Shown: positions 12,100-23,834 of the stretch, piece after piece | Position numbering within the stretch: the first letter of the stretch is position 1 | Layout: each line of letters opens with the position of its first letter | Source: Pelobates cultripes | Lineage: Eukaryota; Chordata; Amphibia; Anura; Pelobatidae | Direction of reading: 5' to 3' | DNA length: 64,000 bases | Assembly (NCBI GenBank): GCA_933207985.1 | Contig: OW240916.1 | Coordinates: 298,277,872-298,341,871 of the forward strand | Position numbers and translations under genes: made by a program | The notes under the pieces: model-generated | What the model saw: only the letters and a program-made list of their open reading frames with translations | The model's database searches: none | Told to the model about the DNA's origin: nothing

Positions 12100-12137
12100 A
12101 CACCCTACCATTTCCCCCACACCCTACCATTTCCCCC
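12100..12137. repeat. 19-bp direct tandem duplication causing a frameshift
   Basis: Two exact 19-base units, ACACCCTACCATTTCCCCC, lie at 12100-12118 and 12119-12137. Since 19 is not a multiple of three, the second unit shifts the ORF2 frame; the downstream C-terminal region continues in the new frame. Confidence 0.9.
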
Positions 12138-13473
12138 ACTTTACGCATGTGGACTAGAATACGACAACACCAGACGATCTCCCCCTATCCGTCCCCGCTG
12201 TACCCGGTCACACACAACCCCCTGTTCAGGCCAGGGGAGGACGGTAAAGCTTTTAAGGAATACCACAACTCAGCCTACCTAAAACTGGGGGACCTGATGG
12301 AGAATATAGGGGATCAAAAGATTAAACCCCTTGGCTCTCTCATAGACCAACAAACGATAATACACAAATTCCAATATAGGCAACTCACCCACTTTGTACT
12401 CACAGGACCACTCGCACATAATCCACACCGAGCACAAACTAAATTTGAACAACATTGCCTCGATCAATCCATTAAGAAAAAGCTCATCTCAGCGATGTAC
12501 ACCACGACATTAGCCACTCAACCCCTCAACCCACCAGCTTTTACCACTTCCTGGGAAAAGGAACTTAACAAGGCCTTCACACCAGAGACTTGGCGCTATA
12601 TTTTTAGACAAATCCACCACACATCACGTAACACACTCACGCAAGAAGGAAACTACAAGCGCATAGCGCGATGGCATTACACTCCGACCAAATTTAAATC
12701 ACATTTCCCATCACTCTCAAACAGGTGTTGGAGGTGCCATACGGCAGAAGGGAATTCAGCACACATATGGTGGTCGTGCCCAACAATACAAGAGTATTGG
12801 AAACGCATACAAGGCCAAATTCAAATGATACTATCCATACATCTCCCGCTCACACCAGACATGTTCATCCTCCTAGTGCCATCACAAACACTACCCAAAC
12901 CGAAAGCAACCTTACTATACCACATGATTTCGGCCGCCAACCAACTCATTCCAGTATACTGGAAAAACCCAAATCCCCCATCCATAAGGGAATGGATACA
13001 AAAGGTCGAAACTATCAGAGGCCTGGAAGAGACATGCCACTCTATGACAGACAAGTACCATATATACACTGCCACCTGGGAACTCTGGAGTGCATACCTT
13101 CAAAATGCTCCTGGGTAGCCCACTAAAACCTGATCCCCCCCCCCCCATTCCAGGTACCGTAGCCACAAATGTATACAATGGAGAACGTAGGTAACGGCAG
13201 CTTAAGGAGTGAGAGGCCTGAGGTGGACAAAGGTTTACCCCCCCACACCCTTCTGTGTACACCAACACCCGCTGAAACCCCACAGTCACCCATAATGCTT
13301 GACGGGGATGTAATAGATGTACTAGATGTAATAGAGGTTAGGAGGTATGGGGTAACCAATGGATAATGAACAGTCTTGTTTACGTGTTACAACCCTTATG
13401 TCTAACCCACTTTGATGTATTGTTACAACTTTGCAACACAATAAAAAAAAAAAAAAAAAACATAAATAAAAAG

Positions 13474-14109
13474 ATGATGTCTTCAAAACCAAACTGTATT
13501 GTGACTGTTGTTCTTTATTCCATCAAAAACCTTGAAATGTTTTGAACTTGTACTCTTTGTCAAGTCAAGATTGTCCCTTAATGTATGGGCCTCACCCATA
13601 GCTTTGCATCCTTACTTGAGAATCTTTACTAAGTATTGTTTTTAATCACAGTCTAGGTTCTTAAAGGTTTTGTTTTAAAAGTGACATCAATAATGCATAA
13701 AGGAACAACTGTATCATAATATCCACCACTTTAAACTATTTTTTTTCCAATTGAATTTTTGTTTCTAATTGAGTTTTACATTTTCTACATCAGGAACACA
13801 TAAAGCAATAAAACATTAAACCATATATTAGTTTACAAAGATGTCAATGACCACAACACACAACATAACCCCCTGTAACGATGAGGAAAGAGAGGAATAT
13901 TAGAGAAGATAAAAAAGCGGAAATGGAGGCAGTTCTAAAAGAAAATAAGTTATAATAATCTTCTGTCCATAGATGCACATTAACAAAACAGTACATCTCA
14001 GAGTCACTGAGTCCTATTTTACCACAAACCAAGGGCGCCATATTTTATATAATCTTTTCCACTCCGAAAGTGCATGTGATTTTCTACTGAAGAAATCCAA
14101 ATTATAGTC
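13474..14109. other. Intron sequence, no gene seen
   Basis: AT-rich, no recognisable exon or element ORF between the LINE and the next MITE. Confidence 0.4.
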
Positions 14110-14356
14110 TTAAAGGGACACTATAGTCACCAGAACAACTACAGCTTAATGTAGATGTTCTGGTGAGTATAATATCTCCATTAAGGCATTTTCATGTAAA
14201 CACTGCCTTTTCAGAGAACGAGTGCTGAAAATAAGGTGAGTTTTAACCCATTCTGAAGGGTTAAACGGGAGGGGGGGGGGGAAAGCCACCAAAATGGTGG
14301 GTTTTCACTATAGGGAAATATATGTGTGTGTCCCTGATCCTATAGTGATCCTTTAA
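14110..14356. mobile_element. T2/Kolobok-type MITE (247 bp)
   Basis: The left end TTAAAGGGACACTATAGTCA and right end TCCTATAGTGATCCTTTAA are inverted repeats that begin and end in TTAA. It contains a short internal palindrome around TTTTAACCCATTCTGAAGGGTT and a poly(G) run near 14270-14281. It looks like a shortened relative of the MITE at 4445-5034. Confidence 0.8.
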
Positions 14357-15039
14357 CATTTTCAAGTTAGCCTTGAATGGGAGTGGTTGTCGTGGTAAGG
14401 GTTATATACATTTGGTTATTTTAAAATGTAATCTCGAATTGAAGCCAGTTAATGAGGTGTAATGTTGGAGCAGAGTAAAATGATGAACGGGGTACTATAA
14501 GAGTGTTAAAACCAAAATGTAATTAAACTTTGTGGGTTTGATTGGTGATTTTAATAAATATTCAGTGCCAACAACCATGATCATAAATATACTACTTAAA
14601 GACAAAGTGTGTTATTAGATACGGTAACATGCCAATGCATTTGCCAAAATGTCAACGTAACCAGGCAGTTTAATTTTTTTTTAGTTATTTGCTATCCTTA
14701 TTTAAGGAGCTTTACAAAAATTATAACCATAATCAGAATAAGTTGGAAACTAGATATTGGAGTTATCACTATTAAAATAAATACTTTAAAATTCCGACAC
14801 AATGGGTGGTTAGTAGGCTCTTACAGGGTATCTTAGTTTATGTTGGTTGTTTTGACACATGATGTTAAAATAAGTATACAGAGATGTAAATAGCGTGTAG
14901 GAAAGTGATTTTTTTTGAGCATCAACGCAATATGATGTAGCGTACTAATAAAACGTTTAATGAGGCATTCAATGGTATGTCGTTCTGTGCAAAGAGAAAG
15001 CTATCATTTATGTTGACAATTCCATAAAGTTTACCCCTT
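14357..15039. other. Intron sequence, no gene seen
   Basis: AT-rich sequence without recognisable coding or repeat structure; it ends where LINE coding sequence begins near 15040. Confidence 0.4.
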
Positions 15040-17770
15040 TACAAAACCTTAGTCCTCCTGCCACCTTTGATTTCCTTTCTGGCACAATTGAGATCCCGTG
15101 CAGTAAATCAATCATTGTTGCAGGAATCTACCGCCCACCTAGCTCCCCTGTGCATTCCCTTTCTGACATAGCCCATCTCCTTAGTGAAACCATAGCTCAA
15201 AACCAAAAAAGGGAACTGTTGGTCTTTGGAGATTTTAATATTGATTGGCTGAATCCTAAAAATAATAGTTCTTGCACGCTGTCTAAGACATTGCAGCTAA
15301 CGCAATTAATCTCCTCCCCAACTCGCGTAAACATTAAAAGCCATAACCATACCCCGCTCGATTGGATTCTCTCCACTTCTCCTGATAGAATCCAGGAGGC
15401 CGGTGTTCTCCCAAACATTTTCAGTGATCACTGTTTAGTGTACTGCGTGCGCAAAATAAAGGCTATTAAATCCTCTCCCAAGGTTAAAATAACTAGGTCC
15501 TTCAAAAAATGTAATCTTGAATCCTTTCTCAATGACATCAAGAACCTCCCATGGCATATATTAAACATTATCCCGGATCTAGACTGTGCTGTTGAATTCT
15601 TTCAGTCAGAACTCCTACAAATTTGGAATTTGCATGCCCCGCTGCGTAAGGTCCTCATCCAAATGTATCAGTTTCGGGATTCTTTGTGGTCATAGTTTAA
15701 GCGTACTGTCTCTATGAATTATCACTGTGCATATAGACAATGGCGAAATATATGCACAAAACAGACAAAATTGGCCAAGGCCCAATATTTCTATGAAAAT
15801 CTGAACAATAACATCTCAAACCCTCGAAACTTTTGGAAAGTCATAAATAAACTACAAACTCCCCCAATCCACTCCCAACCCTCCACTGTCAAAGTGGGTA
15901 ACCAAACCCTGCAACTTCCCTTAGATGTAGCAAATGCCTTAAACAATTATTTTGTCGGATGCTCTACTGCCCTGATTGCCAAGCTAATAAATGATACACA
16001 TCCTGAAACTACTAATGTGGATCAGGTCACACTAAATTTGCAAAGGCCCAATATAGATAAATTTAATTTTAGACCTGTACACATCTTAATAATCTAAAAA
16101 TGAAAAACCAGTCCGGACCCGATCAAATCCCAGCAATGCTGTTGAAGCTCAGTGCGCCGGCAATTGCTAAACCCGTCTCAACTCTAATTAACGAATCCTT
16201 GGTGTCTGGATACATACCCAAACTTTGGAAGACTGCAAGAGTAGTGCCTATCCATAAAAGTGGTGACACTACTTTGGTTTCTAACTATCACCCAATATCA
16301 ATGCTCCCAGTATTGTCAAAAATCTTAGAAAAATGTGTCCATACGCAACTTTGTGAGTACTACCAACAATTTAACTATCTGATCAATCGGGCTTTCGCCA
16401 GAATAACTCCACGACAATTGCCCTCTTAAAAGTTTGCAATGACATCAAAACTGGCATGGAACAAGGAGCCCTAACTGGAGCTATTTTCCTTGATTTTGCT
16501 AAGGCCTTTGACACAGTAGACCACGACATTCTACTGCACAAACTCAAAAACTCAGGTATTGATGATCGTTCGCTAACCTGGTTTCGATCGTATGTATTGG
16601 ATCGCTCGCAATATGTGTCCATTTCTGACAGCGACTCCCTCCCTCTCCTAGTCACATGTGGTGTTCCCCAGGGTTCCATTCTCGGACCCCTACTATTTAC
16701 ATTATTTATAAATGATCTGCCTAATGTCTGCAAATCCTCAAATGTACATATGTACGCAGATGACACTGTAATCTATGCGAGCAAATCCGATCTACCGCAA
16801 CTTGAGGCTGTGCTCCAAGACCAGTTTACAGAGGTAGAAAGGTGGATCGCAAAAAACAAACTCTTCCTGAACACTGACAAAACTGTCACAATGATCTTTG
16901 GAACAGTACCTAAATTACACAAATTACACAATTCCCACCTATCCATCAAATTCAAATGGCACACTGACCGCAGTCCACTCAAATAGTTGGGTATGATATT
17001 AGACCCCAATCTATCTTTTGGCCTGCACATAGAAAAGCTTGCATCTAAACTTTATCCAAAACTAGGTGCCCTGTACAGAAACAAATCCTGCCTAAGCCCT
17101 ACAGTAAAGGAAAAGATTGTACAGCAAATGCTGATGCCAATCTTTTCTAGTAGTATATGCATCTGCATCGCAATCCCACATTAATAAACGGAATACATTG
17201 TATAACTCGTTCTGCCGATTTGTGCTACAATGTAATTACAGGACCCACCATTATAACATGCTAAAAGAATTAAACTGGCTGTCGCTGGAATCCAGACGCA
17301 CCCTTCATCTTTCCAGCCTTGTTTTCTGGGAAACTCCCACCCTACCTGAACAAAATGCTTTCCCCAGCTGTTCCCACTTCCTATAAGCTCCGATCCAGTA
17401 CCAACACTTTACTTAGTCTACCTCAATACAAAAAGAAAACAGCCCGATCCTCCTTCTCCTACAGAGCACCGCAATTGTGGAACGACCTCCCGCACAATTT
17501 AAAATCATCCCTAAGCCTAAAGTCCTTTAAGAGATCCCTCTCTACATACCTCAAAACAGAATGCACCTGTCATGGTTGATTATATATTTCCTACCTGTTC
17601 TATGTTAAATTTTGTATTTATTGTGTATTAATATTGTTTTTGTATTTTATTGTACCCTAATGTAACAATGCAATGATTTGTGGACCCAGGACATACTTGA
17701 AAACGAGAGAAATCTCAATGTATCTTTCCTGGTAAAATATTTTTATAAATAAATAAAAATAAATATTTTT
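15040..17770 (+). pseudogene. L2-like (Jockey superfamily) LINE ORF2, 5'-truncated and decayed
   Basis: The sequence starts inside the endonuclease (IVAGIYRPPSS, LLVFGDFNIDW, FSDHCLVYC) and runs through the reverse transcriptase: SGPDQIPAMLLKL, KSGDTTLVSNYHPISMLPVL, FLDFAKAFDTVDHDILLHKL, GVPQGSILGPLLFTLFINDL and MYADDTVIY near 16750. It ends with the C-terminal signature YRAPQLWNDLPHNL and a 3' UTR that closes in TTTCCTGGTAAAATATTTTTATAAATAAATA. At least five stops or frame changes (for example near 15693, 16097, 16430 and 16984) break it. The 5' end is missing, as usual for reverse-transcribed copies. L2 versus CR1 is a judgement from the 3' tail and motifs. Confidence 0.85.
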
Positions 17771-18329
17771 ATAAATAAAAATAAATCTGGACAGCAAAGA
17801 TGGGACAGTGGCCTAAATTTACTCATTGAGTAAATCAAGTTCCAATTCATCAAGCATAGTTTTATTGTATATAACTTAAAAACCACAAACAACAAGCAAT
17901 ACCCCAACACCACAAACCAACAACTTTTCACACGTTTTGAGATCAAAGCACTTTTTAGACACTCTTTCTGCAAGACTAGCTTTCCTTTGCCTGGAACATT
18001 CACTTTGGTTGGATCACCACTCTAGTACTCAAACCTAAGGGACATTGGAACCCTTGTAGTAAAACCCTCTCTTAATTTTACTCTGTGTTGCAATTGTAAT
18101 AATTTACTTTTCGGATCCAACAAATTTATTTTTTGACTAAAATGTGGCTTTAAAAATAAACTACATTAGACTGTCTAACCAAATATAAAGATGCATACCA
18201 CAAAGCAAAAATGTTCATTATTGATTCATTTTTTTACTGAATTTTCATTTATAACAAATTTCACTGTTTGTTCTCAGTACAATTTCGTTTAATTTATTGG
18301 TTGATATGTTTTTGTTTGCTTAATTTAAG
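17771..18329. other. Intron end with splice acceptor
   Basis: AT-rich intron sequence leading to a T-rich tract and acceptor ...TTTAAG at 18324-18329, just before the first ATG10 exon of the window. An alternative AG three bases downstream would remove one residue. Confidence 0.5.
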
Positions 18330-18456
18330 GAGGAACAAGAGGATGACTCTTCTGTCCAGGTGTCTCAAGATATAGAAGTGATCCATTATGAATACCATGT
18401 CTTGTACTCCATCAGTTACCAAGCTCCCGTTCTCTATTTTAGAGCAAGCTTCTTAG
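18330..18456 (+). CDS. ATG10: ATG10 internal exon (start of the E2-like core)
   Basis: The exon encodes an acidic linker (EEQEDDSSVQVSQD) and then the strongly conserved ATG10 core: IEVIHYEYHVLYSISYQAP and VLYFRASFL. ATG10 is the E2-like enzyme that takes ATG12 from ATG7 and transfers it to ATG5 in the cytosol, a step needed for autophagosome formation. These beta strands belong to the E2-like fold and the ATG5-binding side. The acceptor is TTTAAG at 18324-18329 and the donor G|GTAAGG follows 18456, leaving phase 1 (the G of an Asp codon). There is no internal stop. Identification rests on my memory of vertebrate ATG10 and on the consistent joining of four exons. Confidence 0.92.
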
Positions 18457-18618
18457 GTAAGGTAATACCGCATATTACAACTATTCACAGACTAATTCAA
18501 TTTCAATTTCTTTTTATATCACCAGTGTTCTATCATTTGTTCAGATTATATAGCAACAAAAGAAGAAGAAGAAAAAAAAATATATATATATCTATATATA
18601 TATATTTATATTGCAAAC

Positions 18619-20279
18619 AGATAGATACAGGAAACTGCGCCCTAAACAGTGTAATACAAAAATATATACGTACACAAGTATATATGTGATGGTCTAAATA
18701 CAATCGACCTCAAAGTAAAAAAACATAAAAGAGATAATAGTGCAGTATCACAAGTATAATGAACGTATTTTATGAGTGCTTTAGAATTGGTCTCACTCAC
18801 ATTTCCCAGAGCTAACCCAGAGCTCAGCTGTTAGTATGCGTGGACGGTACAAACCCCGTCTCAGGATATATACTGCAAGGTACATCTTGGTGATTTCGAA
18901 CAGGATACAGGTTATATGTGAAGAGACATAAAGAAATTCCAATAGTGTAGTATGTACTGTCACAATGAATGAAGAGATAAAAGAATAAAAACGTACTCAC
19001 ATTTGCTAGAGCACAACTTGCTCTAGTCAGTATGGCATAGGTGGTATCATCCCCACCAGGGAATATGATGGTAACCCGGAGTTTGACGGAATAAGAGATC
19101 CAAAGCGAATAAAAGCGATTAAAAAATAATATTAAAAATATATATACCCTTTATTAACAAGAAAATAATAAAAATAACATGTACAATCGCTAAAAAAGGC
19201 CGGAACTACTTTCTGATACTATAAAGATTACGCTGACACACCCCTGCCGGATGGGAGTAGCAGTCCACATATACTGATACTCAAGAACCTCTTCACCATA
19301 TGGATGCTTTTTATAATCATCCACTTCCTGGACTTATATCACTGCTATTTAGCATTGTGGACATAGCTATGCTATCCTGGTACCGTTTGCGTTCCACACG
19401 GGGAACGGAATATATCACCAATGCTCTATACGCCGCGTCACTTCCTGTGTGACGCGTGCGTTTCACCAGTGGATACAGGAAGCAGGACGGGAACCTGCAC
19501 TACACCAGGGGATTATCACTTTTTAAATAACCACTGGTCTATGCGCCGCGTCACTTCCGGTGTGACGCGTGCGTTCCACCAGTGGATACAGGAAACAGGA
19601 AGGAACCTTACACCACACCAGGAGATTGTTATTCATTTCAGACTATCTATGTAAACGGACGGAATTAGGACCTCACCCACACTTCTGAGGAAGCCTTTCA
19701 AGGTGAAACGCGTCAAATGGGACTTTTTAGCGATTGTACGTGTTATTTTTATTATTTTCTTGTTAATAAAGGAAATATATATTTTTTATATTATTTTTTA
19801 AAGCTTTTATTCGCTTTGGATCTCTTATTCCGTCCAACTCCTGGTTACCATCATGGTGGGGATGATACCACCTATGCCATACTGACTAGAGCAAGTTGTG
19901 CTCTAGCAAATGTGAGTACGTTTTTATTCTTTTAACTCTTCATTCATTGTGACAGTACATACTACACTATTGGAGTTTCCTTATGTCTCTTCACATATAA
20001 CCTGTATCCTGTTCGAACCTTGCAGTATATATCCTGAGACAGGGATTGTACCGTCCACGCATACTAACAGCTGAGCTCTGGGTTAGCTCTAGGAAATGTG
20101 AGTGAGACCAATTCTAAAGCACTTATAAAATTTGTTCATTATAGTTGTGATACTGTACTATTATCTCTTATGTTTTTATACTTTGAGGTCGATTGTATTT
20201 AGACCATCGCATATATACTTGTGTACGTATATATTTTTGTATTACACTGTCTAGGGCACGGTTTCCTGTCTCTATCTGA
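18619..20279. repeat. 1.66-kb palindromic element with ~590-bp arms
   Basis: The left arm (about 18619-19205) is repeated as a diverged reverse complement at about 19718-20279. Matching landmarks include CTGTATCTATCTG-type outer ends, GTGGACGGTACAA, GAACAGGATACAGG, CTAGAGCACAACTTGCTCTAG and TACAATCGCTAAAAAAG. The 510-base centre carries a tandem duplication and the motif GAGGAAGCCTTTCAAGGTGAAACGCGTC (19687-19714). There is no transposase-like ORF. The structure suggests a large fold-back DNA element; I do not recognise the superfamily and no clear target duplication was seen. Confidence 0.85.
19422..19650. repeat. 113-bp tandem duplication in the palindrome centre
   Basis: Two diverged units both contain GCCGCGTCACTTCC (starting 19432 and 19545), GTGTGACGCGTGCGTT and CCAGTGGATACAGGAA, with an offset of 113 bases. 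They are CpG-rich against an AT-rich background. Confidence 0.8.
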
Positions 20280-20784
20280 TCGCACTTCTGTTATCACAAG
20301 GTTGGAAATCCCTGTATTGGTGACTGCGGCCCAATACTATTGTTTTGCTTACCACTGTAGTGAGCGCCTTATCTCCTTGTTTCTATTATATATATATATG
20401 TGATGGAAAATGTGTATTTTTACCAAAGTCTAATAAAAGCTATAGCCTTGATTTAATATTGTTGGACAAGCTTTTTGAATGATTTAATATTTTTTGATAA
20501 ACTTTTAAAATGATGTAATAATATGTAAAATAGTCTAATTTTCTAAAAAAAAATTGATATTTTGATACATTTATGTAATTGTGTGTGTGTGTGTGTGTGT
20601 GTGTGTGATATATATTTGATATTTTAAAATATATGATATTAAATATATAAAAAAACATGTTGATAAAAAACTATTTTAAAAGTTTATCCAAAAATATTAA
20701 ATCATTTGAAAAGCCTATCCAACAAAATTACATTGAGGCCTATGTTTGAATTTTTTTTTTTAACTAAACAGGGAAAATGATTAT
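20280..20784. other. Intron sequence with a GT microsatellite
   Basis: Contains a TA run (about 20386-20400), a (GT)13 tract at 20581-20607 and AT-rich sequence; no gene seen. Confidence 0.4.
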
Positions 20785-21240
20785 TTATTATTATTATGAT
20801 ATTTATAGAGCGCCGTCAAATTCCGCAGCGCTTTACAATGGGTGGACGAACAGACATGTATTTGTAACCAGACAAGTTGGACACACAGGAACAGAGGGGT
20901 TGAGGGCCCTCCTCAATGAGCTTACATGCTAGAGGGAGTGGGATAAAATGACACAAAAAGGTAAGGATATTATTAGACTAATGACAGTTGCAAAAGAGGA
21001 ATCAGTCAGGAGCTAGTAACAGTTTAATTGATACGCTTTTATGAAGAAGTGGGTTTTTAACGATTTTTTTTGAAGGAGTGGAGACTGGGTGAGCATCTAA
21101 CGGAGGAGGGAAGCGAGTTCCACAGGAACGGTGCAGCCCTCGAAAAATCTTGAAGGCGAGCATCAGAGGTGGGAGTACGGACAGAAGATAGACGTAAGTC
21201 TTCAGCAGATCGTAAGGGCCTGGACGGGACATACATCCTC
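20785..21240 (-). mobile_element. L2 LINE 3' end (ORF2 C-terminus and 3' UTR), reverse orientation
   Basis: On the minus strand this reads the L2 C-terminal signature in two frames (DFSRAAP-like and LWNSLP-like, near 21100-21150) followed by a 3' UTR. The UTR ends in CATTGTAAAGCGCTGCGGAA, GGCGCTCTATAAATA and an AT-rich tail. It directly adjoins plus-strand L2 reverse transcriptase at 21243, which suggests one insertion with its 5' part inverted. Confidence 0.8.
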
Positions 21241-21242
21241 CA

Positions 21243-22064
21243 CCTACTAACTTGACCGCCTCAGACTTTGCAACTCACTTCACTGACAAGATCTCTACAA
21301 TCAGAGAAGAGATATCTCATCTTTCTTCTTCCCCTTACAATACTTCCCCTAACTTCACTCCCTCTGCTGTTCTATGTTCATTCGCACCCGCTACATTGGA
21401 AGAGGTTTCTGCTCTGCTCCGGTCCTCCCGCCCCACCACCTGCTCCCTAGATCCAATTCCCTCGCACCTCATCCGTACTCTGTCTTCTTCTCTTTCTCCA
21501 CCTCTCACTAAAATTCTCAATCTCTCTCTCTCCTCTGGTATATTTCCATTGCCCTTCAAACATGCAACTGTAACCCCAATTCTAAAGAAGCCCAATCTTG
21601 ACCCTAACTCCCCATCCAACTATCGTCCTATCTCGCTACTGCCTTTTGCATCCAAGATCTTTGAAAAAATTGTGTATGCGAGATTGACAGACTTCCTCGA
21701 GTCCAACTCTCTGCTAGACCCGCTTCAGTCTGGTTTCCACGCTAAGCACTCTGTGGAAACGGCACTGACCAAAGTATCCAATGATCTACTCCCTGCAAAA
21801 TCTCATGGTCACTACTCTATCCTAATTCTCCTTGACCTGTCTGCGGCTTTTGACACTGTTGATCATCAACAGCTTCTTCTCATCCTCTGCAATGTCGGTC
21901 TACAAGATACTGCTCTCTCCTGGTGCTCCTCCTACCTCTCCCAGCGCTCTTTCAGTGTTTCTTTCTCTGGCTCTGCTTCTTCTCCCCAACTCCTCTCTGT
22001 TGGTGTCCCCCAAGGTTCAGTCCTTGGTCCCCTACTGTTTTCCATCTATACTGCCTCCCTATAG
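21243..22064 (+). pseudogene. L2 LINE reverse transcriptase fragment, inverted relative to its 3' end
   Basis: An open frame of 270 codons covers the N-terminal part of an L2-type reverse transcriptase: [71 protein letters not shown] and [17 protein letters not shown]. It stops just before the expected YADD catalytic box, so it cannot be active. Lack of internal stops suggests a relatively young insertion. It faces the opposite way to the adjoining L2 3' end (20785-21240), the hallmark of twin-primed LINE insertion. Confidence 0.88.
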
Positions 22065-23092
22065 CGATATAAGTATCTGTATACACCACAAGGGATTCTT
22101 GGGTTGATTCTGGTCAATACATAGAAACTGCAGTTATGAAATGAAGATAATAACTTCAAGACCACCTGTTCAAGCTTTTATTAATAGGTTTACAAGTTCT
22201 CTTAATAAGCATGAAACATGCTAGGTGCTGCTAATGTAGTGACAATTTTTGGTTTTGTAGTGATTTTTGTAATTTTTTTCCTTTTTTCTAATGTTGCTTG
22301 AGGGGATATTATTTTACCTGTGTACTAATCATTTTTTTTTTTTTTATTGGGATCTTAAAGTAGTGAAGTTTTAATTTTACAATTAAAATATTCTAAGGCT
22401 TGTGGCTGCTGAAGACTGTTGAACATGCTACCAACTGATAGATTCCAAGCAAGGAATTCAACATTCCGTTTGGCTCTTGAATGCAGCTAACTGTAGAATC
22501 GTAGTATGAGTCTATAATCAGTCCACTTATTAGCTGCTATCTGTATTATTATAAGCATTTTTATAGTGCCGACATTTTCTGCATTGCTTTTGCCGTGGTT
22601 ATAGTAACACTGCATATAATCAGATATAAAGATGGAGGTTTTTCCAGCCAGTCATTACATGGCATAGTACATGGTAAACAAACCTGAGATTTTCTTACTG
22701 CTGCAGAGTGTTTGACTGATTGTATTAATCCAATAGCAATGCAAGGTAGCGTCAGTGGAAGTCACAGGGACATATAAATGGCAAGTTTTAAACAAATGAG
22801 CTTATAAGCATGCTGTGTCACTTACGCTCCGTTCACCAGGAAACTGCTAATTCCATAGTGCCCAAAGTATGACGGTGACAGGCATGATAGCAAATGTCTA
22901 TTTTTATTTTGGGAAGATTCTGAAACTATATCTATAACTATATCTGAAACTGTGTCTTTAAGGGGTTAATTATATGAAAATACGTAACAAAGGTTGGTGG
23001 GCTAAAATGTATAATTTTGCTTGTGCAACAGCGTTTTCTATAATAAACTTTGTAATTAGCTGTCAGGTATGTGATGCCTGTTGTCTGTAGAA
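22065..23092. other. Intron sequence, no gene seen
   Basis: AT-rich. A short stretch near 22540-22600 (TTATTATAAGCATTTTTATAGTGCC) resembles a worn reverse L2 3' tail. Nothing else was recognised. Confidence 0.35.
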
Positions 23093-23170
23093 CTATTTAT
23101 TTATTTATAAAAGATTTTACCAGGAAAGATACATTGAGATTTTTCTCGTTTTCAAGTATTTCCTGGATCT
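23093..23170 (-). mobile_element. L2-like LINE 3' end fragment
   Basis: The reverse complement matches the last ~75 bases of the LINE ending at 17770: ACTTGAAAACGAGA, ATCTCAATGTATCTTTCCTGG and TTTATAAATAAATA. It is a very short 5'-truncated copy inserted in the opposite orientation. Confidence 0.75.
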
Positions 23171-23834
23171 ACAAAATAATATTATCTAGCGGCTATAAAT
23201 GTATATTTCCTATCACTTAGGTCTCAATCTAGGCACAGACTATTTTTTTTTTACTAGTTACAGGCTTAAACTGCATTGTCATTTTGGAGCATTTTGCTAT
23301 TAAATAAAAATTTGGATATTAAAAGCTTTAGTAGACGTTTAGAATGTTAGATAATTCTAGCATGGAGCTCATTGAACAAATGGGTGTCTAGAGGTTCTGG
23401 AATCTTTGGACATGTGACTAATGTTTGTGGTGTATGATCAGGAGAATGTGCATCTTCTGTTTTGAATCTGTGGGAACAGAATTTTTATCCTTCTTCCACT
23501 GTTCTTCAGCTTATCATTTTTTGGTACCAACTCTTCCCCTTGTTTCACTTACATCTCTTGTTTCTTTGGATTCAATAAAAACTACTTTCAAGTTTATTGA
23601 ACCCTCCTCCATTTTAACTCCCATTACATCAACCAACTCCATTTTACTACTGGATTGGTCAGTGAAATGTAATTTTTCTTCTATCTTTATTCTGATTCTG
23701 TAACCCCTATCAGTCTAATCTACCACGCAACTCTCTATTTATTTTACTTATTTTTTTGATTTTTTAAAATTTTACTTTTATTTTTAGCTTATTTTTCTCG
23801 TATTCCTTACTTCACTCTCACCTTATCACATTCA
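23171..23834. other. Intron sequence, no gene seen
   Basis: AT-rich, turning T/C-rich towards the minisatellite that starts near 23835. The 92-codon open frame at 23425-23703 has no recognisable features. Confidence 0.35.

Larger units (their letters stand above)
9311..13118 (+). pseudogene. LINE ORF2: AP endonuclease and reverse transcriptase, frame-disrupted
   Basis: The start at 9311 gives an APE-type endonuclease with SHNARGLN, IQETHF, GGDLNVS and, after a frameshift near 9880-9905, SRIDVFLIP and WSDHAPI. The reverse transcriptase follows: MGKSPGPDGFTAKYY, SYRPISLINVDLK, DQSGFIPGRE, IDAEKAFDRVDW, GTRQGCPLSPLLF and the catalytic AFADDML near 11410-11430. The C-terminal part includes a Cys/His cluster (CWRCH...HIWWSCP) and ends at a TAG at 13116. 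Reading needs three frame changes: near 9885, across a hairpin duplication at 10514-10585, and across a 19-bp tandem duplication at 12100-12137. The product would nick DNA and copy LINE RNA; this copy cannot make it in one piece. Confidence 0.88.
6912..13457 (+). mobile_element. Full-length L1-clade (L1/Tx1 group) LINE
   Basis: This 6.5-kb non-LTR retrotransposon is flanked by a target duplication of about 16 bases (AAACATAAATAAAAAG at 6896-6911 and 13458-13473) and ends in a poly(A) tract after an AATAAA. It has a G-rich 5' UTR (6912-7011), ORF1 (7012-8091), a 1.2-kb inter-ORF segment and ORF2 (9311-13118, endonuclease plus reverse transcriptase). The matching duplication and complete structure indicate target-primed insertion of a full-length copy. 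Three lesions in ORF2 make this copy non-autonomous today. The L1/Tx1 assignment rests on the ORF1 type and the RT motifs; I cannot name the family. Confidence 0.9.

Noticed and set aside
1..18329. Search for the N-terminal ATG10 exons
   Set aside because: No stretch encoding the conserved N-terminal part with proper splice sites was found; these exons are assumed to lie upstream of the window.
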